Shown: piece by piece, positions 7,174 to 14,934 of the stretch
Layout of the letters: each line of letters opens with the position of its first letter
Position numbering within the stretch: position 1 is the first letter of the stretch
Source: Acidimicrobiaceae bacterium
GTDB lineage: Bacteria > Actinomycetota > Acidimicrobiia > Acidimicrobiales > RAAP-2
Length of the DNA stretch: 33,645 nucleotides
Direction: 5' to 3'
Assembly (NCBI GenBank): GCA_947456095.1
Contig: CANGPX010000011.1
Location: 1-33,645, forward strand
Notes under the pieces: model-generated
What the model was told of the DNA's origin: nothing
Seen by the model: only the letters and a program-made list of their open reading frames with translations
Database searches by the model: none
Made by a program: the position numbers and the translations under genes

Positions 7174-8875
7174 TACCCTGCAGCCAACCACCGAACACGC
7201 CCACGATGACGGCCATGACGAGCACCACGGTGCATCTGGTCTTCTCAACTGGCTGACGACGACTGACCACAAAATCATTGGCATGAACTACACGGTGACC
7301 TCGGTCATCATGATGCTCCTCGGTGGAGCCATGGCCATGTTGATTCGTGCTCAGTTGACGGTCCCAGATGGTGGGCTCGTCTCACTGGCGAAGTACAACG
7401 AGCTGTTCACCATGCATGGCTCGATCATGATCTATCTGTTTGCTGGCCCCTTTGCCTTTGGTGGCCTTGCCAACTACATGGTTCCAATTCAAATTGGAGC
7501 CCCCGACATGGCTTTCCCACGACTGAACGCTCTCAGCTACTGGCTCTACCTCACCGGTTCAATCACGATGTTGCTTGGTTTCTTCACTGCTGGTGGAGCT
7601 GCCAACTTTGGTTGGGTTGGCTATGCCCCGCTGTCCAATTCCCTCAACGCTCCTGGTGCTGGTGCTGACCTGTGGGTTGGTGCGCTGATTTTGACTGGTT
7701 TCTCCGCCATTTTTACCGGCGTGAACTTGGTCGCCACGATTTTCTACCTCCGTGCGCCTGGCATGACGATGTTCCGTATGCCGATCTTCACCTGGAACAT
7801 GCTCGTTACCGGTATTTTGATCTTGCTTGCCTTCCCCGTGCTCACTGCGGGCTTGGTCATGCTCTACTGCGACCGCCACTTCGGTACGCATATCTACGAT
7901 GCCAATGGAGGCGGATCTCCAGTGCTGTGGCAGCACATCTTCTGGTTCTGGGGCCATCCTGAGGTCTACATCTTGGCCTTGCCGTTCTTTGGAATGGTCA
8001 CGGAAATCATCCCCGTGTTCTCGAAGAAGCCATTGTTTGGCTACAAGGGAATGGTGTTCGCCACCATCACAATTGCAGCCCTGTCAACGGGGGTGTGGGC
8101 TCACCACATGTTCACGACCGGTGTGGTGCTGTTACCGTTCTTCAGTTTCATGACGTACCTCATCTCCATCCCAACAGGGATGAAGTTCTTCAACTGGATT
8201 GGTTCAATGTGGGGTGGCCAGGTTCAGTTCACCTCAGCCATGTTGTTCTCCATTGGCTTCTTATTGACGTTCCTAATTGGTGGAATCACCGGAATCCTCT
8301 TGGCCTCGCCACCACTGGACTTCTTCACCCATGACACCTATTTCGTGGTTGCTCACTTCCACTCGGTCGTGATCGCCCTCGTTATTGGCGCCATGGCTGG
8401 GATCTTCTACTGGTACCCAAAGATGACCGGCCGGTTCTTGAGCGAGCGTCTTGGCAAGATCCAGTTCTGGCTCTTGTTCGGTGGTGGCCTGTTGTTTGTG
8501 ATGCCTGGTTACCTTGTTGGACTTCGAGGCATGCCACGTCGTATGGCCGTCTACATCATTGACCCAACCTGGCAGAACCTGAATATCTGGAGCTCAGTTG
8601 GTGGTTTCCTCATGGGAATTTCAATGCTGATCTTCGCTGCGAATGCTTTGAAGACGATGAAGACTCCAAAGACCGCCGGTCCCAACCCATGGGATGGCCA
8701 CACCTTGGAGTGGTTCACGACCTCGCCACCTCCGCATCACAACTTCTACTCACTTCCAAACATCAAGTCTGAGCGTCCAACGTGGGATTACTTCCACCCA
8801 GACGCACCGGCGCTCACCCACGATGACCATGACCCGAGCCATGTGCCGGGCGCAGTGAAGGCGGACGCACAGTGA
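7166..8875 (+). CDS. ctaD: Cytochrome c oxidase subunit I (aa3 type)
   Basis: The catalytic heme-copper subunit (also coxA), 569 residues from the ATG at 7166. It reduces oxygen to water and pumps protons in the cytoplasmic membrane. Ligands are visible: H84 and H399 for the low-spin heme, H397 for heme a3, and H264 (WGHPEVYI, with cross-linked Y268), H313 and H314 for CuB. The K-channel lysine is in PTGMK (K340). I prefer 7166 to an in-frame upstream start at 7094. The region before 7166 translates to a low-complexity stretch and lies within coxB, and AAGGAG (7148-7153) precedes 7166. Both termini are rich in His and Asp (HAHDDGHDEHHG, residues 11-22; HDDHDPSH near the end), which could bind metal. 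It overlaps coxB by 8 nt and ctaF by 4 nt. Confidence 0.97.
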   Translation: MVDTLQPTTEHAHDDGHDEHHGASGLLNWLTTTDHKIIGMNYTVTSVIMMLLGGAMAMLIRAQLTVPDGGLVSLAKYNELFTMHGSIMIYLFAGPFAFGGLANYMVPIQIGAPDMAFPRLNALSYWLYLTGSITMLLGFFTAGGAANFGWVGYAPLSNSLNAPGAGADLWVGALILTGFSAIFTGVNLVATIFYLRAPGMTMFRMPIFTWNMLVTGILILLAFPVLTAGLVMLYCDRHFGTHIYDANGGGSPVLWQHIFWFWGHPEVYILALPFFGMVTEIIPVFSKKPLFGYKGMVFATITIAALSTGVWAHHMFTTGVVLLPFFSFMTYLISIPTGMKFFNWIGSMWGGQVQFTSAMLFSIGFLLTFLIGGITGILLASPPLDFFTHDTYFVVAHFHSVVIALVIGAMAGIFYWYPKMTGRFLSERLGKIQFWLLFGGGLLFVMPGYLVGLRGMPRRMAVYIIDPTWQNLNIWSSVGGFLMGISMLIFAANALKTMKTPKTAGPNPWDGHTLEWFTTSPPPHHNFYSLPNIKSERPTWDYFHPDAPALTHDDHDPSHVPGAVKADAQ

Positions 8876-9270
8876 AGGTAGAAGCTCGACTCCTCATCTG
8901 GCTTGGTGTCTTTATTGGCATCATGGGCATTGTCTACGGCATCTGGTCCAAAGAGTGGGGTGGCACCGCCATGCTGATTGGAACCGCGATTTTGGGCATC
9001 TTCCCTGGCCTGTACTACCGCTGGTGGTCAAAGCGCATGGGCGACCGTCCCGAAGACCGTGATGCAACCATGGCTGAAGGCGCTGGCCGGATTGACACCT
9101 TCCCTGGCTCATCGATCTGGCCGTTTGCGCTTGGCATGGGCTGCTGGTTCTTGGTTCTCGCTCTCGTGTTCGGTACCTGGTTTGTCGTCATTGGCTTGCC
9201 ACTGGTGATCTTCGCAGTTTCTGGCGCAACGGCTGAGAGTCGTCGAGGCGGCGACGCTTCAGGCCACTGA
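8872..9270 (+). CDS. ctaF: Cytochrome c oxidase subunit IV, actinobacterial type
   Basis: A 132-residue membrane protein with four helices (about 6-24, 31-48, 83-103 and 105-123). Its N-terminus MKVEARLLIWLGVF is the hallmark of the actinobacterial CtaF family, a structural subunit of the aa3 oxidase in the bc1-aa3 supercomplex. It starts at a GTG that overlaps the TGA of coxA (GTGA), giving translational coupling. The SKEWGGTAML and GLYYRWW segments also match the family. No catalytic role is expected. Confidence 0.93.
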   Translation: MKVEARLLIWLGVFIGIMGIVYGIWSKEWGGTAMLIGTAILGIFPGLYYRWWSKRMGDRPEDRDATMAEGAGRIDTFPGSSIWPFALGMGCWFLVLALVFGTWFVVIGLPLVIFAVSGATAESRRGGDASGH

Positions 9271-9746
9271 GCAAAACCTTTTCCATCAATGTCCTGGGCA
9301 CTGATGAGTGGACCAGGTGGCGGAGTCTCCGCTTAGCTTCGCTCGCTGAGGCGCCAGAGGCGTTTGGCTCGACTTACCAAGAAGCAGTCTCGTTCAGTGA
9401 CCGTGACTGGCAGTCACACATGGAGCGTGGGCCCTATCTCGTAGCGCAGATAGACGGTAGTGACGTAGGGATTCTGCGGCTCGCCGTTGGCGATGAGGCC
9501 GAAACCTGGTGGCTCTATTCGTTGTGGATAGCGCCTGCAACTCGTGGGACGGGACTCATCAGTGAGTTTCTCGCCCGAGCCGAAGCCCTCGCTCGCAGCA
9601 GCGGTGCAGCGCACCTCAAACTCGACGTGGCCCGTAACAACGGGCGTGCGATTTCTGTGTATCTTCGAAGTGGCTACGAGACCGTTGAAGAAGGTGATGC
9701 GTCCACCGATCCTTTGGAGATGGTGCTCGTGAAGGACCTTCGCTAA
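9267..9746 (+). CDS. GNAT family N-acetyltransferase, start uncertain (possible CTG)
   Basis: A GNAT-fold acetyltransferase. The acetyl-CoA region is visible as LWIAPATRGTGLISEFLARA, with the loop R-G-T-G, followed by LDVARNNGRAISVYLRSGY. The first ATG (9420) would give only 108 residues and would cut off the usual N-terminal strand and helices. The same frame is open upstream to 9237 and reads LGTDEWTRWRSLRLASLAEA then PEAFGSTYQEA, a typical GNAT N-terminus. No ATG, GTG or TTG occurs in that stretch. The best candidate is CTG at 9267, overlapping the ctaF stop as CTGA, which gives 159 residues beginning (M)SKTFSINVLG. The substrate is unknown. The 3' end forms a hairpin. The upstream part could also be a decayed N-terminus. 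Confidence 0.7.
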   Translation: MSKTFSINVLGTDEWTRWRSLRLASLAEAPEAFGSTYQEAVSFSDRDWQSHMERGPYLVAQIDGSDVGILRLAVGDEAETWWLYSLWIAPATRGTGLISEFLARAEALARSSGAAHLKLDVARNNGRAISVYLRSGYETVEEGDASTDPLEMVLVKDLR

Positions 9747-9752
9747 GCGAAG
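9738..9752 (+). terminator. Short hairpin at the GNAT stop codon
   Basis: A perfect 6-bp stem, CTTCGC and GCGAAG, with the GNAT stop codon TAA (9744-9746) as the loop, followed by a pyrimidine-rich stretch. It lies in the 27-nt gap before the convergent lipoprotein gene and may end transcripts from both sides. Confidence 0.5.
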
Positions 9753-9773
9753 AATCTCCTCTTTGTCAGACGC

Positions 9774-10799
9774 CTAAGCCACACATCGCTGGTGCAGTAC
9801 ATTGACGGATTTCCCGAGTCCAAAGCTCGAGGAGCAGGTCACTTGACTTCGGGCCACAACAACGAAGAAGTCTCTCGTCCAACCCGTTTGGAAGATCGTT
9901 GGAGCATGCCACTGGCCGGGGACCTGCGCCACCATTGCTCCCCCGACCGTCGCAGTCAGTCCCAACGTCACCCAGTAAGGATTGATATCTGTCTCAACAG
10001 CTGAGACTGAGCCCGCTACTTGGAGCGCCGTGGCAATGGCTCGTGGCGTTGCGTGCATCGAGTTCGCCACGATCACCGAGCCTTTGGCGTCAACACCAAC
10101 ACCTGAGCGAGCAACGACTGGGGAAACTCCGATGGTTGAGCCCCAAGCGCTATTGAGCGAAGCTGTAGAGGAAACCGCAGAGTGATCAACAAGTAAAAAG
10201 GGCAGGTTCTGGCGCACAGAGCGGACTGGTTTGCTCGGATCGGGAACGGTCGAGCCCCATTTTCCAATGCCGACTGAGCCATCCATATAGAGAACAATCG
10301 AGGCGATGCCATTGACGAGTGGATGGATCGTCACGCCATTGACGAGGAATCCTCCAAGGTCAGCAGGGTGCTTAAATCCACCATTAAAGGCCCCAACGAG
10401 TACCGGTCGTTCAAGCGTATTGATGGAATTTGTGGCATTGGGTGGGACTTGCCCAGGCCGAGTCGCTGGGTCCTCGGATCCAACATGGAGGTTGAGCGTC
10501 GTCACCTTGGCCCGAAACCGAGTCACGGTGATGGAGAAACCTTCTGTCGCCACGACTCGATGGTCAGAGATCACCCCAGCCGCACTCCTCGTCACGGGCG
10601 CCCAGTTGAGCTCTGGAAGCTGTGGGGACACCAGCGGAGCCACAGGTGCCCCAACTGGGGCCGCACCGGCAAATGGCGAGGTGGAACTGATCAGCGTGCA
10701 CCCAGAAAGGGCTAAACCAGCGAGCAGGACTGCTCCAACTCCTCGGCTTTGCCGAGAAGTTGAGCAATTAGCGAGCAGCGACTTTAACGCCACCTTCAC
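9774..10799 (-). CDS. Lipoprotein of the phosphodiester glycosidase (NAGPA-like) family
   Basis: About 341 residues from GTG 10799 (GTG 10793 is equally possible). The N-terminus is a lipoprotein signal (LALSGC, lipidated C34), followed by a Pro/Ala-rich linker. The body has the block VGAFNGGFKHPADLGGFLVN and later AVETDINPYWVTLG, as in bacterial proteins related to N-acetylglucosamine-1-phosphodiester alpha-N-acetylglucosaminidase. Such proteins may cleave sugar phosphodiesters in the envelope; the substrate here is unknown. A longer reading frame begins at 10922, but that part lies within qcrB and is a shadow. The gene overlaps the 3' end of qcrB by about 32 nt, has GAAGAAG upstream, and contains a hairpin in its signal-peptide region. 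Confidence 0.75.
   Translation of the reverse strand: MKVALKSLLANCSTSRQSRGVGAVLLAGLALSGCTLISSTSPFAGAAPVGAPVAPLVSPQLPELNWAPVTRSAAGVISDHRVVATEGFSITVTRFRAKVTTLNLHVGSEDPATRPGQVPPNATNSINTLERPVLVGAFNGGFKHPADLGGFLVNGVTIHPLVNGIASIVLYMDGSVGIGKWGSTVPDPSKPVRSVRQNLPFLLVDHSAVSSTASLNSAWGSTIGVSPVVARSGVGVDAKGSVIVANSMHATPRAIATALQVAGSVSAVETDINPYWVTLGLTATVGGAMVAQVPGQWHAPTIFQTGWTRDFFVVVARSQVTCSSSFGLGKSVNVLHQRCVA
10731..10766 (-). terminator. Long hairpin immediately downstream of qcrB
   Basis: Segments TGCTC, AACT and CTCGGC (10731-10747) pair with GCCGAG, AGTT and GAGCA (10751-10766) around a TTT loop. This gives 15 pairs, broken only by one mismatch (C10741 with A10757) and one bulge (C10736). On the minus strand it starts 1 nt after the qcrB stop codon (10770-10768) and lies inside the coding start of the next gene. 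There is no T-run. It may be a partial terminator, an mRNA 3'-end stabiliser or an attenuator. Confidence 0.55.
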
Positions 10800-12336
10800 T
10801 GACCACTTCTTCTGCCTCGACGACGACTGCTTCGTCAATAATGAAGGTGGGGACAGGCGTGGCATCAAGCTCTTCATGTGCGTCACCAGGACGGGGATCT
10901 GAAGGGTTGGCGATGTACTCACCCTCTTCAGTTCTCACCACCACATTGGCTCGCTTGCGCTTGCCCATGAGTGATCCGCCACCTTGCAGCTCAATGCAGA
11001 TGAAGTAGGTCACTGGGTAGGCAATTACCGGCACCACAAAGCAGAGCACTCGCATCAAGATGAGGACGAAGTTGAGGCTCACGTGGAAGAAGTTAGCCAG
11101 AACGTCAGTTGACGAGGCGATGAACAAAATCGCTAAGAGCGCGAAGAACGCAACACCAAAAGCCGTGCGGTGCGGTACGTCACGTGGCCGGTCGAGCAAG
11201 TGATGCATCTGCTTGTCCTTCGTGAACTGTTGTTCAATCCACGGCCATGCCATCGCAATATTGAACACAATTCCCGGGAAAATGACCGCAGGGAAGGTGA
11301 CTTCAAGCGGAATGGTGTAACCAAAGTTGTTGAACTCCCACGCAGGCATGACTCGAAGAAGGCCATCAAGGAAACCCATGTACCAGTCAGGCTGCACAGC
11401 ATAGGAAATGTTTGCTGCGTAGTACTGACCAAACTGCCAAACAGGGTTGATTTGCGCAAGAGCGCCAAGGAGAGCACATGCGCCCAAGACCATGAACAAG
11501 AACCCTTGGGTCTTGAAGATGAAAACGGGGAACATTGGCGAGCCAACAACATTGCGCTCGGTGCGACCCTTGCCGGGGAATTGCGTGTGCTTTTGCCGAA
11601 CAAGCAGCCCGAGGTGAGCTCCAACAAGGCCCATGATGGCCCCTGGGACAAGCAAAACATGGATGATGAAGAACCGCTCAATGACGATGTCCCCAGGGAA
11701 GGTTCCACCAAAGACGAAGAAACTCACGTAGGAGCCAATGACGGGAATCGACAACATGATGGAGTCGGCAATGCGAATACCAGTACCCGAGACGAGGTCG
11801 TCTGGGAGCGAGTAACCAAGGAAGCCATTCGTGATCGCCAAGATCAGCAGCGTGACGCCAACCAGCCAGTTCGCTTCACGAGGTTTGCGGAACGCACCAG
11901 TGAAGAACACTCGAGCCATGTGCACCACAATGGATGCGACAAAGATGTCACAGGCCCAGTGGTGCATCTGGCGCATGAGCAAACCACACCGAACATTGAA
12001 TGACATGTTGATGGTTGAGTAGAACGCTTCGGATACCGTGTCGCCCCGAAGTGGCTTGTAGGGGAAGTCCATCGGAACCGTCATGAGTCTCTGCGATGGC
12101 ACGAAGTACAAGGTTAAGAACACACCCGTGACCAACAGCACCACGAACGAGTACAGAGCAATTTCACCCAACATGAACGACCAGTGGTCGGGGAAGATCT
12201 TGTCCATAAAGACTCGACCACCCTTGGCAAAGCCCAAGCGCTCGTCAAGGACATCGACCGTCTTGCCAACGTTGCCGTAAGGACCAGCTGCTTCCTTTTT
12301 TTGGCGCTTCGTGCGAGGTGTTGCTGTTGCGGTCAT
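10768..12336 (-). CDS. qcrB: Cytochrome bc1 complex cytochrome b subunit
   Basis: A 522-residue cytochrome b that oxidises menaquinol and carries hemes bL and bH in the membrane. Heme ligands are H125/H139 (14 apart) and H226/H241 (15 apart, as in b6-type proteins). The Qo-site motif is P316-D317-W318-Y319, the PDWY form typical of actinobacteria. About 8 membrane helices are visible. The C-terminal part after the last helix is a charged cytoplasmic tail of about 70 residues. The start ATG overlaps the qcrA stop (ATGA). It is the last respiratory gene of the ctaE-qcrC-qcrA-qcrB operon and is followed directly by a hairpin. Confidence 0.97.
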   Translation of the reverse strand: MTATATPRTKRQKKEAAGPYGNVGKTVDVLDERLGFAKGGRVFMDKIFPDHWSFMLGEIALYSFVVLLVTGVFLTLYFVPSQRLMTVPMDFPYKPLRGDTVSEAFYSTINMSFNVRCGLLMRQMHHWACDIFVASIVVHMARVFFTGAFRKPREANWLVGVTLLILAITNGFLGYSLPDDLVSGTGIRIADSIMLSIPVIGSYVSFFVFGGTFPGDIVIERFFIIHVLLVPGAIMGLVGAHLGLLVRQKHTQFPGKGRTERNVVGSPMFPVFIFKTQGFLFMVLGACALLGALAQINPVWQFGQYYAANISYAVQPDWYMGFLDGLLRVMPAWEFNNFGYTIPLEVTFPAVIFPGIVFNIAMAWPWIEQQFTKDKQMHHLLDRPRDVPHRTAFGVAFFALLAILFIASSTDVLANFFHVSLNFVLILMRVLCFVVPVIAYPVTYFICIELQGGGSLMGKRKRANVVVRTEEGEYIANPSDPRPGDAHEELDATPVPTFIIDEAVVVEAEEVVSEGGVKVAAR

Positions 12337-13262
12337 GGGCGCTCCCAGTATCCAGGTCCGACGGGTTCATTGTAACCAGCGGCGGCAAAAAGGTACCCGT
12401 CACTGTCAACTGCAAGAGGAAGTTGTGGCAAAGGACGAGGGGCTGGACCAAAGGTTGGAATCGCTGCCTCGCGCACCTTGAACATTGATTGGTGGCATGG
12501 GCAGACGAGCACTTCAAGTTGCTGTTCATAGAGGCCAACGGGGCAACCGAGGTGGGTGCAGAGCTTCGAGTAGGCAACGTATCCAGAAGGAGTCCAGTCT
12601 TCACGGCCCTTGGCAGTCGTAAACGGCTCAGTGTCGACTCGGATGAGGAAGGTCTGGTCAATAGCTTGACCATCGTCGGTCAACTGAAGACCCTCGGGGA
12701 ACACCGTGGCGAAACCACCAACATCGATTTGATCAATGTGGATGAAGTTGCCGTTGATGTCAACGAGGCGAGTGCCCTTCTTCCAGTTCGTGGTTGCCAG
12801 CGAGTCACCAGGAAGTGGCCCAAGCGAGCGCACGAGTGGGAACAAGGCAACAATCGAGAACACGCCAAGACTCCCGCCAAGGAGCGCTCCAAGCGCCTTG
12901 CGACGCTTAATTGGGGCAACACCACGCTCCATGAGTGCTGCTGAAAATGCCGTGCGCTCCTCGGTCGACGAAGCCAACACGTGGCGTTCTTCGACGAACG
13001 GGCCCTTTGGAAGGAGGTACTTACCCCAAGCAATAAAGCCAGACCCGAGGGCGACGAGTCCCGCGCCAATCAAGGTGCCATAGAGCCAGAAGGCTGCATC
13101 TTGCCAGTAGGCAACGCCGAAGCCCAAAAAGCAAATCAGTCCAAGGATGAACAACAGGCCAATTTTGTTGGCCATGGCATCGGGATCTTTGGCCAATGGC
13201 TGCATCTGAGGTGCATCTGCCGTCACCGTCGTGATATCGGCTGGTTCGTGTTGATCGGTCAC
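12333..13262 (-). CDS. qcrA: Cytochrome bc1 complex Rieske iron-sulfur subunit
   Basis: A 309-residue Rieske protein of the actinobacterial three-helix type. Two helices (about 33-52 and 57-79) precede a third (about 123-145) preceded by R120-R121. In Streptomyces this arrangement is known to be inserted partly by Sec and then by Tat, and the same topology is expected here. Cluster ligands are C235 and H237 (CTHLGC) and C254 and H257 (CPCHQS), with a disulfide between C240 and C256. The protein carries electrons from quinol at cytochrome b to QcrC. GTG start overlaps the qcrC stop (GTGA); its own stop overlaps the qcrB start. TatA is encoded elsewhere in this window. Confidence 0.97.
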   Translation of the reverse strand: MTDQHEPADITTVTADAPQMQPLAKDPDAMANKIGLLFILGLICFLGFGVAYWQDAAFWLYGTLIGAGLVALGSGFIAWGKYLLPKGPFVEERHVLASSTEERTAFSAALMERGVAPIKRRKALGALLGGSLGVFSIVALFPLVRSLGPLPGDSLATTNWKKGTRLVDINGNFIHIDQIDVGGFATVFPEGLQLTDDGQAIDQTFLIRVDTEPFTTAKGREDWTPSGYVAYSKLCTHLGCPVGLYEQQLEVLVCPCHQSMFKVREAAIPTFGPAPRPLPQLPLAVDSDGYLFAAAGYNEPVGPGYWERP

Positions 13263-14257
13263 TGGCGCTCTCCCACCCAGAAGGACACAAGCATGAGGAT
13301 TCCGATTCCGAGCGCAAGGGCGATGAAGCCTTCGGCCACTGGCCCGAGACCACCCATACCCACACCGCCAATATCTGTTGGCTTCGCCAACGATTCGGTG
13401 ACGTATGCGGTGATGTCTCGGACTTCATCATCCGTCAGATTGCCAGAGAACACCGGCATATTTCCTGGCCCAATGCGAAGCGCTTCAGCGACTTGCGTGG
13501 GCGTTGCCACATGCAAACTTGGTGCGTAAGTACCCTGAGCCAACGCGTCACCACCACCGGTGATGGTGTGACACGCAGCACAATTCAGTGCATACAGCGT
13601 CTGGCCAGCCGTCAGGTTTGCGTCTTTCACATTCACCGAGGGAATGCCAGGGGTAGCTGGCTCGAGTGAGTTCACATACGCAGCAATGGCATTCGCTTGA
13701 AAGGGGTTGAGTCGAGGTTGCTTGCGAGCAGCTTGAACTTCCTTTGGGTCAGCGGCAGGCATGCGACCGGTCGTGATCCAAAAGTTGATGGTTGCTGGCC
13801 CAAGCCCACGCAATGCCGGGTAGGCACCTGCGGAATAGGTCGGCAACACGCCATCAGCCTTCGTACCGTGACAAGAAGCGCAGTTCTGCTGGTAGAGCTT
13901 CTCGCCGAGAGGCGCTAGGGATGATGCTGGAAACTTGTAGAGAATTGCGTCGTTTCCATAGGCAACGAGTTGCCCCGATGCGTCATAGCACTGGATCGAC
14001 GAGTAAGCAGTTCCAGCGTTTTTCGTCTTCGTCTTCGAATCTTCGCCAATCAGCGAAGCTGGAACGCCATATTCGGGGTCATATTTCGCCGTCGTTCCAG
14101 CCGGGCAGGAGACGTGGCTTGAGCCAAGTTCTGCTGCATGAACCGGAGCCGCTCCAGCAAGAAACGGCGTAGCCATTGTCGTCAGTGCCGCTGCACCCAC
14201 AAGGCCAAGGCCCACGCGGGTCGCGTACGTCTTCAAAGTCTTCTGCATGGTCACCAT
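13259..14257 (-). CDS. qcrC: Cytochrome bc1 complex diheme cytochrome c subunit
   Basis: 332 residues from ATG 14257, which overlaps the ctaE stop by one base (TGATG). An in-frame upstream extension to 14296 would lie within ctaE and is not needed. It has a signal/anchor helix (about 13-40), two c-type heme sites (CASCH at 126-130 and CAACH at 226-230), axial-ligand candidates M166 and M267, and a C-terminal membrane anchor (about 305-327). It replaces a soluble cytochrome c and passes electrons directly to the aa3 oxidase. An unusual segment of roughly 75 residues (about 45-118), with cysteines C51 and C90, lies between the signal and the first heme domain. Confidence 0.95.
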   Translation of the reverse strand: MVTMQKTLKTYATRVGLGLVGAAALTTMATPFLAGAAPVHAAELGSSHVSCPAGTTAKYDPEYGVPASLIGEDSKTKTKNAGTAYSSIQCYDASGQLVAYGNDAILYKFPASSLAPLGEKLYQQNCASCHGTKADGVLPTYSAGAYPALRGLGPATINFWITTGRMPAADPKEVQAARKQPRLNPFQANAIAAYVNSLEPATPGIPSVNVKDANLTAGQTLYALNCAACHTITGGGDALAQGTYAPSLHVATPTQVAEALRIGPGNMPVFSGNLTDDEVRDITAYVTESLAKPTDIGGVGMGGLGPVAEGFIALALGIGILMLVSFWVGERQ

Positions 14258-14850
14258 CACTTTAAGAGGAACAGGCACGAATACAGACCAATCCACACCA
14301 CATCAACGAAGTGCCAGTAGTAGCTCACGCCTTGGTAGGCGGCGAGCTCACCAGGGTCGCCTTCTGTCTTGCCTCGCATACGACCGAGCAAGAACACCAT
14401 GGCAACAATGCCAAGTGCCACGTGGAGGCCGTGGAGACCTGTCGTGATGTAGAACACCGACCCGAACGAGTTGGTGTACCAGCGCGTCTCTAAGTTGATC
14501 CACTCGTAGATCTGATTTCCTACGAACAACGTGCCGAGTGCCATTGACCAGTAGACCCACACCTTGGCGGTCTGGCGACGACGATTCTCAATGGCAAAGA
14601 CACCCATTTGGTAGGTAAATGACGAGGCCACAAGCAAAATCGTGAAGATTCCTGCTTGTAAAACGTCGAGTTTGGTCCCGACGGGAGGCCACGCAGGCAA
14701 ATTCCCTCGGATAGTGAACAACGCAGCGAACAGGCCGGAGAAAAACATAACCTCCGAGCCGAGCCAAATCATGATGCCCACGGCGAGCATCGGAGGCCGA
14801 TCGTGCGTGATCTTTCCCAACTTCATCTCTGGAGCGGTGGCAGCAGTCAC
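14257..14850 (-). CDS. ctaE: Cytochrome c oxidase subunit III
   Basis: A 197-residue subunit with five membrane helices, the short five-helix form found in actinobacteria. Family markers are IMIWLGSEVMFFSGLFAALF (about 26-45), GLHGLHVALG (about 138-147) and the C-terminal YWHFVDVVWIGLYSCLFLLK. It stabilises the oxidase core. It starts at GTG 14850. TAGAAA lies 7 nt upstream and could be a -10 element of a leaderless start, with TATGCT (14907-14902) as an alternative further up. It leads the operon that encodes the bc1 complex, while the other oxidase subunits are on the opposite strand at 6307-9270. Confidence 0.95.
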   Translation of the reverse strand: MTAATAPEMKLGKITHDRPPMLAVGIMIWLGSEVMFFSGLFAALFTIRGNLPAWPPVGTKLDVLQAGIFTILLVASSFTYQMGVFAIENRRRQTAKVWVYWSMALGTLFVGNQIYEWINLETRWYTNSFGSVFYITTGLHGLHVALGIVAMVFLLGRMRGKTEGDPGELAAYQGVSYYWHFVDVVWIGLYSCLFLLK

Positions 14851-14934
14851 GATGTCTTTTCTAGTTGATGGGATGTCAGCAGAGCCAACTGGAACACCTA
14901 GAGCATAGTGCGCGCGTCGCCCACCTCTTTCGGT

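Noticed and set aside
9320-9332. Small hairpin GCGGA-GTC-TCCGC after ctaF, considered as a terminator.
   Set aside because: Only five pairs, no T-run, and it lies inside sequence that encodes the conserved GNAT N-terminus.
10800-10922. A 41-residue N-terminal extension of the lipoprotein.
   Set aside because: It overlaps qcrB coding sequence and would place the lipoprotein signal in the middle of the protein.
11170-12003. A 277-codon open frame on the plus strand opposite qcrB.
   Set aside because: It is fully antisense to qcrB, very rich in Asp, Glu, His and Asn, has no recognisable domain, and is the expected shadow of a membrane-protein gene.
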